A stretch of 33,114 bases of DNA from Streptomyces sp. OR43. GTDB lineage: Bacteria; Actinomycetota; Actinomycetes; Streptomycetales; Streptomycetaceae. The notes below the pieces were generated by a model. It did not search any database and was not told the origin of the DNA. It was given only the letters and a program-made list of their open reading frames with translations. The position numbers and the translations under genes were made by a program. Positions 7,005-15,377 of this stretch are shown piece by piece; positions within the stretch are counted from its first letter, which is position 1; each line of letters begins with the position of its first letter. Location: assembly GCF_008042275.1 (NCBI RefSeq), contig NZ_RDBK01000043.1, forward strand, positions 781,812-814,925, written 5' to 3'.

Positions 7005-7814
7005 TCACTTGCCGAATCGCCGTTGCCGATTGGCGTACGAGCGAATGGCGCGCAGGAAGTCCACGCGGCGGAACGCCGGCCAGTAGCAGTCCACCCAGTG
7101 CATCTCGGCATACGCGGACTGCCAGAGCAGGAAACCCGACAGCCGCTGCTCGCCGGACGTCCGGATGATGAAGTCGGTCTGGTCGGCGGTCGGCGAGTAC
7201 AGATGCCGGGAGATGTCCTCGATATCGAACCGCTCGACCAGTTCGGCCAGGTCGCCACCGGCTGCTCTGTGCTCCTGGAAGGCGCTCTTCACCGCGTCGA
7301 CGATCTCCCGTCGGCCGCCGTAGCCGACCGCGATGTCCACCTTGAGTCCGCTGCGCCCTGTCGTCGCGGCAGTGGCTTCCTTGAGCGCCTGGGCGGTGGC
7401 GCCGGGCAGCAGGTCGAGCGAGCCGATCACCTGGACCTCCCAGGGGCGGCCGACGGCCGTGATGTCCTGGATGGTCTCTTCGATGATCTCGATCAGCGGG
7501 CCGAGCTGTTCGGCGGGGCGCCCGAGGTTGTCGTCGGAGAGCATGAAGAGGGTCACCCGCTCGATTCCGGCGGCCTCGCACCAGTCCAGGAACTCGGTCG
7601 CCTTCGCGCCACCGGCCCGGTATCCCTCACGGAGATCCGTGTGGCCGGCCTGCCGGGCCCAGCGCCGGTTGCCGTCGAGCATGATCCCGACGTGCTGCGG
7701 GCGCGGCAACCCCACCAGGGTGGCGGCCAGGCGACGCTCGTACACGGCCTCTATCGGCCGCCGGAGGAACAGCGGGAGCAGCTTCACCGGACCCAACTCC
7801 CTCACGTCGCCCAT
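7005..7814 (-). CDS. Short-chain cis-prenyltransferase (isoprenyl diphosphate synthase)
   Basis: A 269-residue member of the undecaprenyl diphosphate synthase family. HVGIMLDGNRRWAR (41-54) holds the catalytic Asp (D47) of the diphosphate-binding loop, followed by the substrate region LSDDNLGRP, the AVGYGGRREIVDAV segment, and RTSGEQRLSGFLLWQSAY near the C-terminus, which carries the Arg and Ser for IPP binding. The DGNRRWAR variant and the N-terminal extension are closest, from memory, to Mycobacterium tuberculosis Rv1086, which makes (2Z,6E)-farnesyl diphosphate, rather than to long-chain UppS. It probably supplies a short Z-prenyl primer for the cell-wall carrier lipid. ATG 7814 chosen; the open frame to 7859 is unlike the family. 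Confidence 0.9.
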   Translation of the reverse strand: MGDVRELGPVKLLPLFLRRPIEAVYERRLAATLVGLPRPQHVGIMLDGNRRWARQAGHTDLREGYRAGGAKATEFLDWCEAAGIERVTLFMLSDDNLGRPAEQLGPLIEIIEETIQDITAVGRPWEVQVIGSLDLLPGATAQALKEATAATTGRSGLKVDIAVGYGGRREIVDAVKSAFQEHRAAGGDLAELVERFDIEDISRHLYSPTADQTDFIIRTSGEQRLSGFLLWQSAYAEMHWVDCYWPAFRRVDFLRAIRSYANRQRRFGK

Positions 7815-7915
7815 CGCGTGTGCGGACCATATCAGCGGCGTCCGGCACCCTCCGCGCACACCTGACCGCCGGCGCAGCGCGGCCGTCCGGGCGGCAGGCG
7901 GCCGCGGATACGGAT

Positions 7916-7945
7916 ACGGCCCCCGGCATGTACACCGGGGGCCGT
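7916..7945 (-). terminator. Intrinsic terminator after the acyl-CoA dehydrogenase gene
   Basis: A perfect 11-bp stem (7916-7926 with 7935-7945) and an 8-base loop lie 22 bases beyond the stop of the minus-strand acyl-CoA dehydrogenase gene. It separates that gene from the prenyltransferase gene. Confidence 0.75.
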
Positions 7946-7967
7946 GATCGCCGAGGCGTCCGTACGC

Positions 7968-9134
7968 CTACGGGAGGTTGCGGGCCATGACGATCCGCTG
8001 GACCTGGTTCGTGCCCTCGTAGATCTGGGTGATCTTGGCGTCGCGCATCATGCGCTCCACGGGGTAGTCCCGGGTGTAGCCGTAGCCGCCGAGCAGCTGG
8101 ACCGCGTCCGTGGTGATCTCCATCGCGACGTCGGAGGCGAAGCACTTGGCCGCGGCGCCGAAGAACGTGAGGTCGGAGTCGAGCCGCTCGGACTTGGCGG
8201 CGGCCGAGTAGGTGAGCTGGCGGGCCGCCTCCAGCTTCATGGCCATGTCGGCGAGCATGAACTGAACGCCCTGGAAGTCGCCGATCGGCTTGCCGAACTG
8301 CTTGCGCTCCTGGACGTAGCCCTTGGCGTAGTCGAGGGCGCCCTGGGCGACGCCGAGGGCCTGGGCCGCGATCGTGATGCGGGTGTGGTCCAGGGTCTTC
8401 ATCGCGGTGGCGAAGCCGGTGCCCTCCTCGCCGATCATGCGGTCGGCGGGGATGCGGACGTTGTCGAAGTAGACCTCGCGGGTCGGGGAGCCCTTGATGC
8501 CGAGCTTCTTCTCCGGGGCGCCGAAGGAGACGCCCTCGTCGGACTTCTCGACGACGAAGGCCGAGATGCCCTTGGAGCGCTTGGTCGGGTCGGTGACGGC
8601 CATGACCGTGTAGTACTCGGAGACGCCCGCGTTGGTGATCCAGCGCTTCACACCGTTGAGGATCCAGAAGTCGCCGTCGCGCACGGCCTTGGTCTTCATG
8701 CCGGCGGCGTCGGAGCCCGCGTCCGGCTCGGAGAGGGCGTACGAGAACATCGCGTCGCCCTTGGCGAGCGGGCCCAGGTACTTCTTCTTGAGGTCCTCGG
8801 AGCCGGAGAGGATCACCGGGAGCGAGCCGAGCTTGTTCACGGCCGGAATGAGGGAGGAGGAGACGCAGGCGCGGGCCACCTCCTCGATCACGATGACCGT
8901 GGCGAGCGCGTCGGCGCCGGCGCCGCCGTACTCCTCCGGGACGTGGACCGCGTGCAGGTCGGCGGCGGTGAGGGCGTCCAGCGCCTCCTGCGGGAAGCGG
9001 GCCTCCTCGTCGACCGCGGCCGCGAACGGGGCGATCTTCGCCTCGGCGAGCGCACGCACCGTCTCACGGAGCATGTCGTGCTCCTCGGCCGGACGGTACA
9101 GGTCGAAATCGGTCGAACCCGCCAAGACGCTCAC
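7968..9134 (-). CDS. Acyl-CoA dehydrogenase
   Basis: A 388-residue flavoenzyme that introduces the 2,3-double bond in acyl-CoA, passing electrons to ETF. The full length and all family blocks are present: the N-terminal helical domain, the FAD/substrate segment FSYALSEPDAGSDAAGMKTK, the beta domain with NGVKRWITNAG, the ERKQFGKPI loop, the FAD-binding LLGGYGYTRDYPVERMMRD, and the catalytic base in QIYEGTNQVQR (E373). This set is typical of short/medium-chain or branched-chain acyl-CoA dehydrogenases (FadE/AcdH type); chain length cannot be decided here. GTG 9134 has a GGGGAG upstream. Divergent from the UDP-glucose dehydrogenase gene, with TAAC/GTTA repeats in its promoter. Confidence 0.95.
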   Translation of the reverse strand: MSVLAGSTDFDLYRPAEEHDMLRETVRALAEAKIAPFAAAVDEEARFPQEALDALTAADLHAVHVPEEYGGAGADALATVIVIEEVARACVSSSLIPAVNKLGSLPVILSGSEDLKKKYLGPLAKGDAMFSYALSEPDAGSDAAGMKTKAVRDGDFWILNGVKRWITNAGVSEYYTVMAVTDPTKRSKGISAFVVEKSDEGVSFGAPEKKLGIKGSPTREVYFDNVRIPADRMIGEEGTGFATAMKTLDHTRITIAAQALGVAQGALDYAKGYVQERKQFGKPIGDFQGVQFMLADMAMKLEAARQLTYSAAAKSERLDSDLTFFGAAAKCFASDVAMEITTDAVQLLGGYGYTRDYPVERMMRDAKITQIYEGTNQVQRIVMARNLP

Positions 9135-9146
9135 TCCCCATGATGC

Positions 9147-9164
9147 TAACTACCGTTAAGTAAC
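9147..9164 (-). promoter_or_regulatory. TAAC/GTTA inverted repeats upstream of the acyl-CoA dehydrogenase
   Basis: TAAC-N4-GTTA-N2-TAAC (9147-9150, 9155-9158, 9161-9164) lies 13 bp upstream of the GTG start, in an AT-rich patch of otherwise GC-rich DNA. It has the look of an operator over the transcription start, for example for a TetR-type fatty-acid regulator. The identity of the binder is not known. Confidence 0.4.
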
Positions 9165-9253
9165 CCAATTTTAGGCGCCTTCCCCGGCACAGGCATACGT
9201 GCTGGGGCCGTGAGCTTCACGACAGCCGGAATGGGACGTTTCAAAGGCAGGAC

Positions 9254-9259
9254 TATGCT
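9254..9259 (+). promoter_or_regulatory. Candidate -10 box for UDP-glucose dehydrogenase
   Basis: TATGCT lies 41 bases before the ATG at 9300, a good distance for a short leader with the AGGAG ribosome site at 9289-9293. No convincing -35 is visible. Confidence 0.3.
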
Positions 9260-9299
9260 CGTTCACCGCACGTCTGTCCGCATCTCACAGGAGCACTAC

Positions 9300-10643
9300 A
9301 TGGCCCTCAGGATCACTGTGATCGGCACCGGCTATCTCGGCGCCACCCACGCCGCGGCCATGGCGGAACTGGGCTTCGAGGTACTGGGGCTCGACATCGT
9401 GCCCGAGAAGATCGAGATGCTGTCCGCCGGCCGGGTCCCGATGTACGAACCGGGGCTGGAAGAGATCCTGAAGAAGCACGTCGCGGGAATCGACGGGTCC
9501 AGCGGGCGGCTGCGCTTCACCACCTCGTGGGAAGAGGTCGCGGAATTCGGCGATGTGCATTTCGTCTGCACGAATACGCCGCAGAAGCACGGCGAGTACG
9601 CCTGCGACATGAGCTACGTCGAGAGCGCCTTCGACTCGCTGGCCCCGCTGCTGACCCGGCCCGCCCTGGTCGTCGGCAAGTCCACCGTGCCGGTCGGCTC
9701 CGCGGCCCGGCTCGCTGCCCGGCTCGTCGAGCTCGCGCCCGCGGGCGAGGGGGCCGAGCTGGCCTGGAACCCGGAGTTCCTGCGCGAGGGCTTCGCCGTC
9801 AACGACACGCTGCACCCGGACCGGATCGTCGTCGGCGTGGAGAGCGAGCGCGCCGAGAAGCTGCTGCGCGAGGTGTACGCCGGGCCGGTCGCCGAAGGGT
9901 CCCCGTTCGTGGTGACGGACTTCCCGACCGCCGAGCTGGTGAAGACCTCCGCCAACTCCTTCCTCGCCACCAAGATCTCGTTCATCAACGCCATGGCGGA
10001 GGTCTGCGAGGCCGCCGACGGCGACGTGGTGAAGCTGGCCGAGGCGATCGGCCACGACGAGCGCATCGGGAAGAAGTTCCTGCGGGCCGGCATCGGCTTC
10101 GGCGGGGGCTGCCTCCCCAAGGACATCCGGGCCTTCATGGCCCGCGCCGGCGAGCTGGGCGCCGACCAGGCGCTGACGTTCCTCCGCGAGGTCGACTCCA
10201 TCAACATGCGCCGCCGGGGCCACATGGTGGAGCTGGCCCGGGAGGCCGTGGGCGGGGACTCCTTCCTCGGCAAGCGGGTCGCGGTGCTGGGCGCGACGTT
10301 CAAGCCGGACTCGGACGACGTACGCGACTCACCGGCGCTGAACGTCGCCGGGCAGATCCACCTCCAGGGCGGCCAGGTCACGGTCTTCGACCCGAAGGGC
10401 ATGGACAACGCCCGGCGGCTCTTCCCCACCCTCGGTTACGCCGACACGGCGCTGGACGCCGTGCGCGGCGCGGACGTCGTGCTGCACCTCACCGAGTGGC
10501 GCGAGTTCCGTGAGCTGGACCCGGAGGCGCTGGGCGAGGTGGTGGGCCGCCGCATCATCCTGGACGGGCGCAACGCCCTGGACCCGGCGGTGTGGCGCGG
10601 GGCCGGCTGGACGTACCGGGCGATGGGACGGCCGAAGGCCTGA
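9300..10643 (+). CDS. UDP-glucose 6-dehydrogenase
   Basis: A 447-residue enzyme that oxidises UDP-glucose twice with NAD to UDP-glucuronate, a precursor for extracellular polysaccharide and cell-wall sugars. It has the N-terminal Rossmann motif GTGYLG (9-14), the TPQKHGEY loop, the central NPEFLREG (157-164), Lys225 in SFLATKISFIN, and the catalytic Cys in GFGGGCLPKD (C271). The C-terminal UDP-binding domain has VAVLGATFKPDSDDVRDSP. Length and motifs are complete. ATG 9300 has AGGAG seven bases upstream; an upstream in-frame start at 9210 has no ribosome site. Convergent with the CGNR regulator gene. Confidence 0.95.
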   Translation: MALRITVIGTGYLGATHAAAMAELGFEVLGLDIVPEKIEMLSAGRVPMYEPGLEEILKKHVAGIDGSSGRLRFTTSWEEVAEFGDVHFVCTNTPQKHGEYACDMSYVESAFDSLAPLLTRPALVVGKSTVPVGSAARLAARLVELAPAGEGAELAWNPEFLREGFAVNDTLHPDRIVVGVESERAEKLLREVYAGPVAEGSPFVVTDFPTAELVKTSANSFLATKISFINAMAEVCEAADGDVVKLAEAIGHDERIGKKFLRAGIGFGGGCLPKDIRAFMARAGELGADQALTFLREVDSINMRRRGHMVELAREAVGGDSFLGKRVAVLGATFKPDSDDVRDSPALNVAGQIHLQGGQVTVFDPKGMDNARRLFPTLGYADTALDAVRGADVVLHLTEWREFRELDPEALGEVVGRRIILDGRNALDPAVWRGAGWTYRAMGRPKA

Positions 10644-10681
10644 GGGCCGCCGCTGCCCGACCGCCGGGTCCAGCCGCCGGA

Positions 10682-11194
10682 TCAGCCGCGCTTCGCGCGG
10701 TACGTGCGCATCTTCGCGCGGGCGCCGCACACCGACATCGAGCACCAGCGGCGGCGCCCCGCCGGGCTGCGGTCGTAGTACGCCCAGCGGCAGTCCGCCG
10801 CCTCGCACACCTTGAGCCGGGCCCAGGTGCCGTCGGCCGACGCGGCGGCGACGGCCACGGCGACCCGGGCGGTCAGCCCGGGCGGGTCCTCCACGGGGCG
10901 CAGCGAAGCCGCGCCGTCCGCGTCCACGGTGACGCGCAGGGGCGCGTCCGCGAGCAGAGCGTCGAGCAGGGCCACCGAGGCGCCTTCGGGCGGGCGGTGG
11001 CCCGCGTGGGCGAGGCAGACGGCGCGCAGGGCCTCACGGAGGGTGCGGGCCGCCGGGGCGTCCGGCCCGGCGATCGCGAGTGCGGCACGCCCGGCGGCCG
11101 TGTCGAGGGCGTCCGCGCCGGTCTCGACGTCCAGGGTGTTGACCAGGGCTTCGACCAGCGCGAGCCCGCCGGGCGCCGAGTCCCTCTCATTCAT
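10682..11194 (-). CDS. CGNR zinc-finger / ABATE-domain transcriptional regulator
   Basis: A 170-residue protein. The N-terminal 110 residues are the helical stress-induced (ABATE) domain (LALVEALVNTLDVETG...). The C-terminal zinc finger has C130, C135, C151 and C156 in KVCEAADC, RRRWCSM and VCGARAKMRTYR; the name-giving CGNR is CGAR here, a common variant. Such proteins are presumed DNA-binding regulators, mostly uncharacterised. It diverges from a VOC gene with 102 bp between the starts, which contain GGTTAC/GTAACC repeats, so it may control itself and the VOC gene. ATG at 11194. Confidence 0.9.
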   Translation of the reverse strand: MNERDSAPGGLALVEALVNTLDVETGADALDTAAGRAALAIAGPDAPAARTLREALRAVCLAHAGHRPPEGASVALLDALLADAPLRVTVDADGAASLRPVEDPPGLTARVAVAVAAASADGTWARLKVCEAADCRWAYYDRSPAGRRRWCSMSVCGARAKMRTYRAKRG

Positions 11195-11203
11195 GGTTGC
11201 GAC

Positions 11204-11264
11204 GTTACCTCCATTGCGGGAGCATGCAGTAACGGTGACCGGTTACGCGCCTTTACCGGTAACC
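11204..11264. promoter_or_regulatory. GGTTAC/GTAACC repeats in the CGNR-VOC divergent promoter
   Basis: GTTACC at 11204-11209, GGTTAC at 11241-11246 and GTAACC at 11259-11264 (the last two an inverted pair with 12 bp between), plus the palindrome TTACCGGTAA at 11253-11262 and a GTAAC at 11229-11233. Several related half-sites within 60 bp between divergent genes suggest an operator. Binding by the CGNR protein is inferred from position only. Confidence 0.5.
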
Positions 11265-11296
11265 CCCTGTCCGCATCTGCCCGAGGAGGAAACGTC

Positions 11297-11656
11297 ATGG
11301 CTGTAGCCAAGCTGGGTGCCGTCGTCCTGGACTGCCCGGATCCCGTCGCCCTGGCCGGTTTCTACGCCGGGCTGCTCGGCGGAAAGGTCGAGCAGCAGGA
11401 GGACTGGGTGGACCTCACCGGTGTCACCGGCGCGCCGCTCGCCTTCCAGGCCGCGCCGGGCTTCGTACCGCCTCGGTGGCCGCGCCCGGACGCCTCGCAG
11501 CAGTTCCATCTGGATCTGACCGTGGAGGACCTGGACGCGGCGGAGAAGGAGGTGCTGGCGCTGGGTGCGACGGTGCTCGAAGCGGAGGACCGGGAGCGGA
11601 CCTTCCGGGTGTACGCCGATCCGGCGGGGCACCCGTTCTGTCTCTGCGCCTGTTAG
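11297..11656 (+). CDS. VOC (glyoxalase/bleomycin-resistance-like) protein
   Basis: A 119-residue single VOC module. It has the beta-alpha-beta-beta-beta opening MAVAKLGAVVLDCPDPVALAG...FYAGLLGGKVE, the QFHLDLTVEDLDAAE second half, and the end RVYADPAGHPFCLCAC. The His in QFHLDL and the downstream DPAGHPFCL are typical of the actinobacterial Glyoxalase_6 group. Substrate is unknown; relatives include metal-dependent lyases, dioxygenases and drug-binding proteins. GAGGAGGAA lies six bases before the ATG. Divergent from the CGNR regulator and probably regulated by it; convergent with the dipeptidase gene. Confidence 0.87.
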   Translation: MAVAKLGAVVLDCPDPVALAGFYAGLLGGKVEQQEDWVDLTGVTGAPLAFQAAPGFVPPRWPRPDASQQFHLDLTVEDLDAAEKEVLALGATVLEAEDRERTFRVYADPAGHPFCLCAC

Positions 11657-11676
11657 GCGCCCGGCGCCCCGGTTGT

Positions 11677-12873
11677 TCAGGCCGCCGGGGCGTCCAGCTG
11701 CTCGATCGTGGCGTGGGACGGGCCGCGGCGGGTGCGCAGGTCCCGGGCCACGTCCTCGGCGGCGCGCAGCACCCGTACGGCGTTCTGCCAGGTGAGCTTG
11801 GCCAGGTCGGCGGTGGACCAGCCGCGGCCCAGGAGCTCCGCGATCAGGTTCGGGTAGCCGGCGACGTCTTCGAGGCCCTGCGGGAGGAACGCGGTGCCGT
11901 CGTAGTCGCCTCCGATGCCGATGTGGTCGATCCCGGCGACCTCGCGCATGTGGTCGAGGTGGTCGGCGATCGTGGCCACGGTCGCCATCGGGCGGGGGTT
12001 CGCCGCCTCGAACGCGGCATGGATCTTCATCCCGCGCTCGGTGGTGTCCAGGTGGTGCAGCCCCTGGGCGCGCATGTTCTCGTCGGCGGACCTGGTCCAG
12101 GCGACGGCCTCCGGCAGCACGAACTTCGGCACGAAGGTCGCCATGGCGATGCCCCCGTTGGCCGGGAGCCGGCCGAGGACGTCGTCGGGAATGTTGCGCG
12201 GGTGGTCGCAGATCGCCCGCGCCGAGGAGTGCGAGAAGATCACCGGCGCGGTCGAGGTGGTGAGCGCGTCGCGCATCGTCGTCGCCGCGACGTGCGAGAG
12301 GTCGACCAGCATGCCGGTGCGGTTCATCTCCCGTACGACCTCGTGGCCGAAGGGCGAGAGGCCGCCGACGCCCGGGGCGTCCGTCGCCGAGTCCGCCCAG
12401 GCGATGTTGTCGTTGTGGGTCAGCGTCATGTAGCGGACGCCGAGGGTGTGCAGGGCGCGCAGGGTGCCCAGCGAGTTATGGATGGAGTGGCCGCCCTCCG
12501 CCCCCATCAGCGACGCGATCCGGCCTTCGGAGCGGGCCGTCTCCATGTCGTCGGCCGTCAGGGCGCGGCGCAGGTCGGCGGGGTGGCGCTCCAGCAGTTC
12601 GGCGACGGCGTCGATCTGTTCCAGGGTGGCGCTGACGGCGTCGTCGCCCGCCATGTCGGACCGTACGTAGACGGACCAGAACTGGGCTCCGACTCCCCCG
12701 GCGCGCAGCCGGGGGATGTCGGTGTGCAGATGGGCCGACTGGTCGGTGGCGATGTCGCGGGCGTCCAGGTCGTAGTTGACCTGTTCGCGCAGCGCCCACG
12801 GCAGGTCGTTGTGGCCGTCGACGACGGGGTACTCGGCGAGGAGTTCCCGGGCCAGGTCCAGTCGGTCCGTCAC
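11677..12873 (-). CDS. Membrane dipeptidase-type (M19) peptidase
   Basis: A 398-residue metallo-dipeptidase of family M19 (amidohydrolase fold) that cleaves dipeptides, including L-D and dehydro types. Metal ligands are visible: H21 and D23 in [11 protein letters not shown]126 in GAEGGHS, H194 in DLSHV, H215 in FSHSSAR, and D323 in GGDYDG. No signal peptide, so it is probably cytoplasmic. Its GTG start is five bases after the purE stop, so it is the third gene of the purK-purE operon. The link with purine synthesis is positional; I know of no metabolic reason. Confidence 0.93.
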   Translation of the reverse strand: MTDRLDLARELLAEYPVVDGHNDLPWALREQVNYDLDARDIATDQSAHLHTDIPRLRAGGVGAQFWSVYVRSDMAGDDAVSATLEQIDAVAELLERHPADLRRALTADDMETARSEGRIASLMGAEGGHSIHNSLGTLRALHTLGVRYMTLTHNDNIAWADSATDAPGVGGLSPFGHEVVREMNRTGMLVDLSHVAATTMRDALTTSTAPVIFSHSSARAICDHPRNIPDDVLGRLPANGGIAMATFVPKFVLPEAVAWTRSADENMRAQGLHHLDTTERGMKIHAAFEAANPRPMATVATIADHLDHMREVAGIDHIGIGGDYDGTAFLPQGLEDVAGYPNLIAELLGRGWSTADLAKLTWQNAVRVLRAAEDVARDLRTRRGPSHATIEQLDAPAA

Positions 12874-12878
12874 GGTTC

Positions 12879-13415
12879 CTACTTTCCGAAGCCGAAGGAG
12901 TCGCCGCCCTGCACCTTGCTGCGCAGGCGCTTGCCCTTCTCGGTGGCCTGGTCGTTGAGGTCCTGGAGGAACTCGGTCATACGGGTCCGCAGCTCCGCGT
13001 CGTGGGCGGCGAGGATACGGGCAGCCAGCAGGCCCGCGTTGCGCCCACCCGCGATGGAGACGGTGGCGACCGGGACGCCGGCGGGCATCTGGACGATGGA
13101 CATGAGGCTGTCCATGCCGTCGAGGTACTTCAGCGGGACCGGCACGCCGATGACGGGCAGCGGGGTGACCGAGGCGAGCATGCCGGGCAGGGCTGCGGCA
13201 CCGCCCGCTCCGGCGATGATCGCCTTGAGGCCGCGGCCCGCTGCCTCCTCGCCGTACGCGATCATCTCGCGCGGCATGCGGTGGGCGGAGACGACGTCGA
13301 CCTCGTACGGGATCTCGAACTCGTCGAGCGCCTTGGCCGCTCCCTCCATGACGTTCCAGTCGGAGTCCGAACCCATGACGATGCCGACGACGGGGGTGGA
13401 GCCTTGTGCGGTCAT
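12879..13415 (-). CDS. N5-carboxyaminoimidazole ribonucleotide mutase (PurE)
   Basis: A 178-residue class I PurE that converts N5-CAIR to CAIR in de novo purine synthesis. The phosphate/nucleotide-binding GSDSDW (15-20) and catalytic SAHR (43-46, with the general acid His) are present, with the glycine-rich [12 protein letters not shown] segment and the PVIGVP loop. It works with PurK, encoded just upstream: its ATG overlaps the purK stop in ATGA. Length is slightly over the usual 160-170 because of a charged C-terminal tail ([19 protein letters not shown]). Confidence 0.96.
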   Translation of the reverse strand: MTAQGSTPVVGIVMGSDSDWNVMEGAAKALDEFEIPYEVDVVSAHRMPREMIAYGEEAAGRGLKAIIAGAGGAAALPGMLASVTPLPVIGVPVPLKYLDGMDSLMSIVQMPAGVPVATVSIAGGRNAGLLAARILAAHDAELRTRMTEFLQDLNDQATEKGKRLRSKVQGGDSFGFGK

Positions 13416-14551
13416 TCGGTGATCGTTCCTCGCAGGTAGTCGGCCGCGTGCCGGGCGCGCTCGCGCACGTCGGCCAGATCGTCGCCGTAGGTGTTGACGT
13501 GACCGACCTTGCGGCCGGGCTTCACGTCCTTGCCGTACATGTGGATCTTGAGCTGCGGGTCGCGGGCCATGCAGTGCAGGTACGCCTGGTACATGTCCGG
13601 GAAGTCGCCGCCCAGCACGTTGGACATGACCGTCCAGGTGGCGCGGGGGCGCGGGTCGCCGAGCGGGAGGTCCAGAACGGCCCGGACGTGGTTGGCGAAC
13701 TGCGAGGTGATCGCGCCGTCCTGGGTCCAGTGCCCGGAGTTGTGCGGGCGCATGGCCAGTTCGTTGACGAGGATGTGCCCGTCGCGGGTCTCGAAGAGTT
13801 CGACGGCGAGGTGGCCGACGACACCGAGCTCGGCGGCGATCCGGAGGGCGAGCTGCTGGGCCTCTCCGGCGAGCCGCTCGTCCAGCTCGGGGGCCGGGGC
13901 GATGACCGTGTCGCAGACGCCGTCGACCTGGATCGACTCGACGACCGGATAGGCGACGGCCTGGCCGTGCGGCGAGCGGACGATGTTGGCCGCCAGCTCC
14001 CGTACGAAGTCGACCTTCTCCTCGGCGAGGACCGGGACACCGGCCCGGAAGGGGTCGGCCGCGTCCGCCTCGGAGCGGACCACCCAGACGCCCTTGCCGT
14101 CGTAGCCGCCGCGCACGGTCTTGAGGATGACCGGGAAGCCGCCCACCTCTTCGGCGAAGGCCGCTGCGTCGGCCGGGTCCTTCACGATGCGGTGGCGGGG
14201 GCAGGGCGCGCCGATCTCGGTGAGCTTCGCGCGCATCACCCCCTTGTCCTGGGCGTGCACCAGCGCGTCGGGGCCGGGGCGCACGGGGATGCCGTCCGCC
14301 TCCAGGGCCCGCAGATGCTCGGTGGGCACGTGCTCGTGATCGAAGGTGATCACGTCACAGCCGCGCGCGAAGGCGCGCAGCGTCTCCAGGTCGCGATAGT
14401 CGCCGACGACGACCTCGCTGACCACCTGGGCCGCCGAGTCCTGAGCGGTGTCGCTGAGAAGCTTGAACCTGATGCCGAGGGGGATGCCCGCCTCGTGGGT
14501 CATACGGGCGAGCTGACCGCCACCGACCATGCCGACTACGGGAAACGTCAC
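13412..14551 (-). CDS. N5-carboxyaminoimidazole ribonucleotide synthetase (PurK)
   Basis: A 379-residue ATP-grasp enzyme that makes N5-CAIR from AIR, bicarbonate and ATP. The N-terminal motif GGGQLARM (10-17) binds substrate; the ATP-grasp core has [18 protein letters not shown], then [12 protein letters not shown], and the metal-binding end [14 protein letters not shown]. All motifs are complete. I took GTG 14551 because GGAGGAG sits directly before it, though the spacing is tight; the frame is open further upstream without family similarity. First gene of purK-purE-dipeptidase, divergent from the GtrA gene. Confidence 0.95.
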   Translation of the reverse strand: MTFPVVGMVGGGQLARMTHEAGIPLGIRFKLLSDTAQDSAAQVVSEVVVGDYRDLETLRAFARGCDVITFDHEHVPTEHLRALEADGIPVRPGPDALVHAQDKGVMRAKLTEIGAPCPRHRIVKDPADAAAFAEEVGGFPVILKTVRGGYDGKGVWVVRSEADAADPFRAGVPVLAEEKVDFVRELAANIVRSPHGQAVAYPVVESIQVDGVCDTVIAPAPELDERLAGEAQQLALRIAAELGVVGHLAVELFETRDGHILVNELAMRPHNSGHWTQDGAITSQFANHVRAVLDLPLGDPRPRATWTVMSNVLGGDFPDMYQAYLHCMARDPQLKIHMYGKDVKPGRKVGHVNTYGDDLADVRERARHAADYLRGTITE

Positions 14552-14693
14552 TCCTCCAGGGTATCCGCACCCTCCGGGAGCACCGGACGATGCCCCCGGC
14601 GGCGGCCCGCACCGGGCCGCCGAGGCGGCTCCGGGTGTCACGGCCCCGCCACACCTGTCCCCGCACTCACAGGCAGCCGACGGGCCGCCTGGT

Positions 14694-14699
14694 TAGCAT
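14694..14699 (+). promoter_or_regulatory. Candidate -10 box upstream of the GtrA gene
   Basis: TAGCAT at 14694-14699 resembles a Streptomyces -10 element. If used, transcription starts near 14706, which would exclude the in-frame ATG at 14698 and favour 14752. No clear -35. Confidence 0.3.
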
Positions 14700-14751
14700 G
14701 GCTGGGTTGACGGAACCTGAAGCCGAACCGACAGACGGGCTGAGCGATCAC

Positions 14752-15297
14752 ATGAGCGAACGGGGCGCACTGCGGGCCCGGCTGGATCTGCTGGCCCGGG
14801 AGGTCGCCAAATTCGGCGTGGTCGGCGCGGTCGGCCTGGTCGTCAATATCGGCGTATCGAACCTGCTGTGGCGCTACACGGACATTCCCACGGTGCGGGC
14901 CGGTCTGATGGCGACGTTCGTCGCGATCCTCTGCAACTACGTGGGCTTCCGCTACTGGACGTACCGGGACCGCGACAAGAGCGGCCGGACCCGGGAGCTG
15001 ACGCTCTTCCTGCTGTTCAGCGCGATCGGCGCGGTCATCGAGACCGGTGTGCTGTACGCGGCGACGTACGGGTTCGGCTGGAACACCCCGGTCCAGAGCA
15101 ATGTCTTCAAGATCCTCGGAATCGGCATCGCGACGATGTTCCGCTTCTGGTCCTACCGCACGTGGGTCTTCAGGGCGCTGCCTGACAAAGACGTGGCCGT
15201 GAGCGCGGAGGATGTCGCGCAGGCCGTTTCCGTACCGGCCCCGGCACCCGCACCGGTCGCCACCGTGCGGGTCGAGACGGATTCCGCCCGGCGGTAG
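14752..15297 (+). CDS. GtrA-family membrane protein
   Basis: A 181-residue protein with four membrane helices (about 21-40, 50-70, 84-104, 117-133) and the GtrA signatures VAKFGVVGAVGLVVN, LCNYVGFRYWTYRDRD and FRFWSYRTWVF. The tail is Ala/Pro/Val-rich. GtrA proteins are linked with lipid-linked sugar translocation for O-antigen or cell-wall glycosylation. The start is uncertain: ATG 14752 gives a typical length; ATG 14698 adds 18 acidic residues but overlaps a possible -10 box. Neither has a strong ribosome site. Convergent with the histidine kinase gene. Confidence 0.88.
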   Translation: MSERGALRARLDLLAREVAKFGVVGAVGLVVNIGVSNLLWRYTDIPTVRAGLMATFVAILCNYVGFRYWTYRDRDKSGRTRELTLFLLFSAIGAVIETGVLYAATYGFGWNTPVQSNVFKILGIGIATMFRFWSYRTWVFRALPDKDVAVSAEDVAQAVSVPAPAPAPVATVRVETDSARR

Positions 15298-15370
15298 GGC
15301 CTGTCAGCGCACTGCCGTCGTCGCCCGACGGGCGGGCGCGGCGGCAGCCGGCCGTGTGACGACAGGCCCT
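15296..15370. terminator. Bidirectional terminator-like structure between gtrA and the histidine kinase
   Basis: AGGGCCTGTC (15296-15305) pairs perfectly with GACAGGCCCT (15361-15370), and inside it CTGCCG (15312-15317) pairs with CGGCAG (15342-15347). The nested hairpin fills the whole gap between two convergent genes. Confidence 0.6.
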
Positions 15371-15377
15371 GGGCCGG

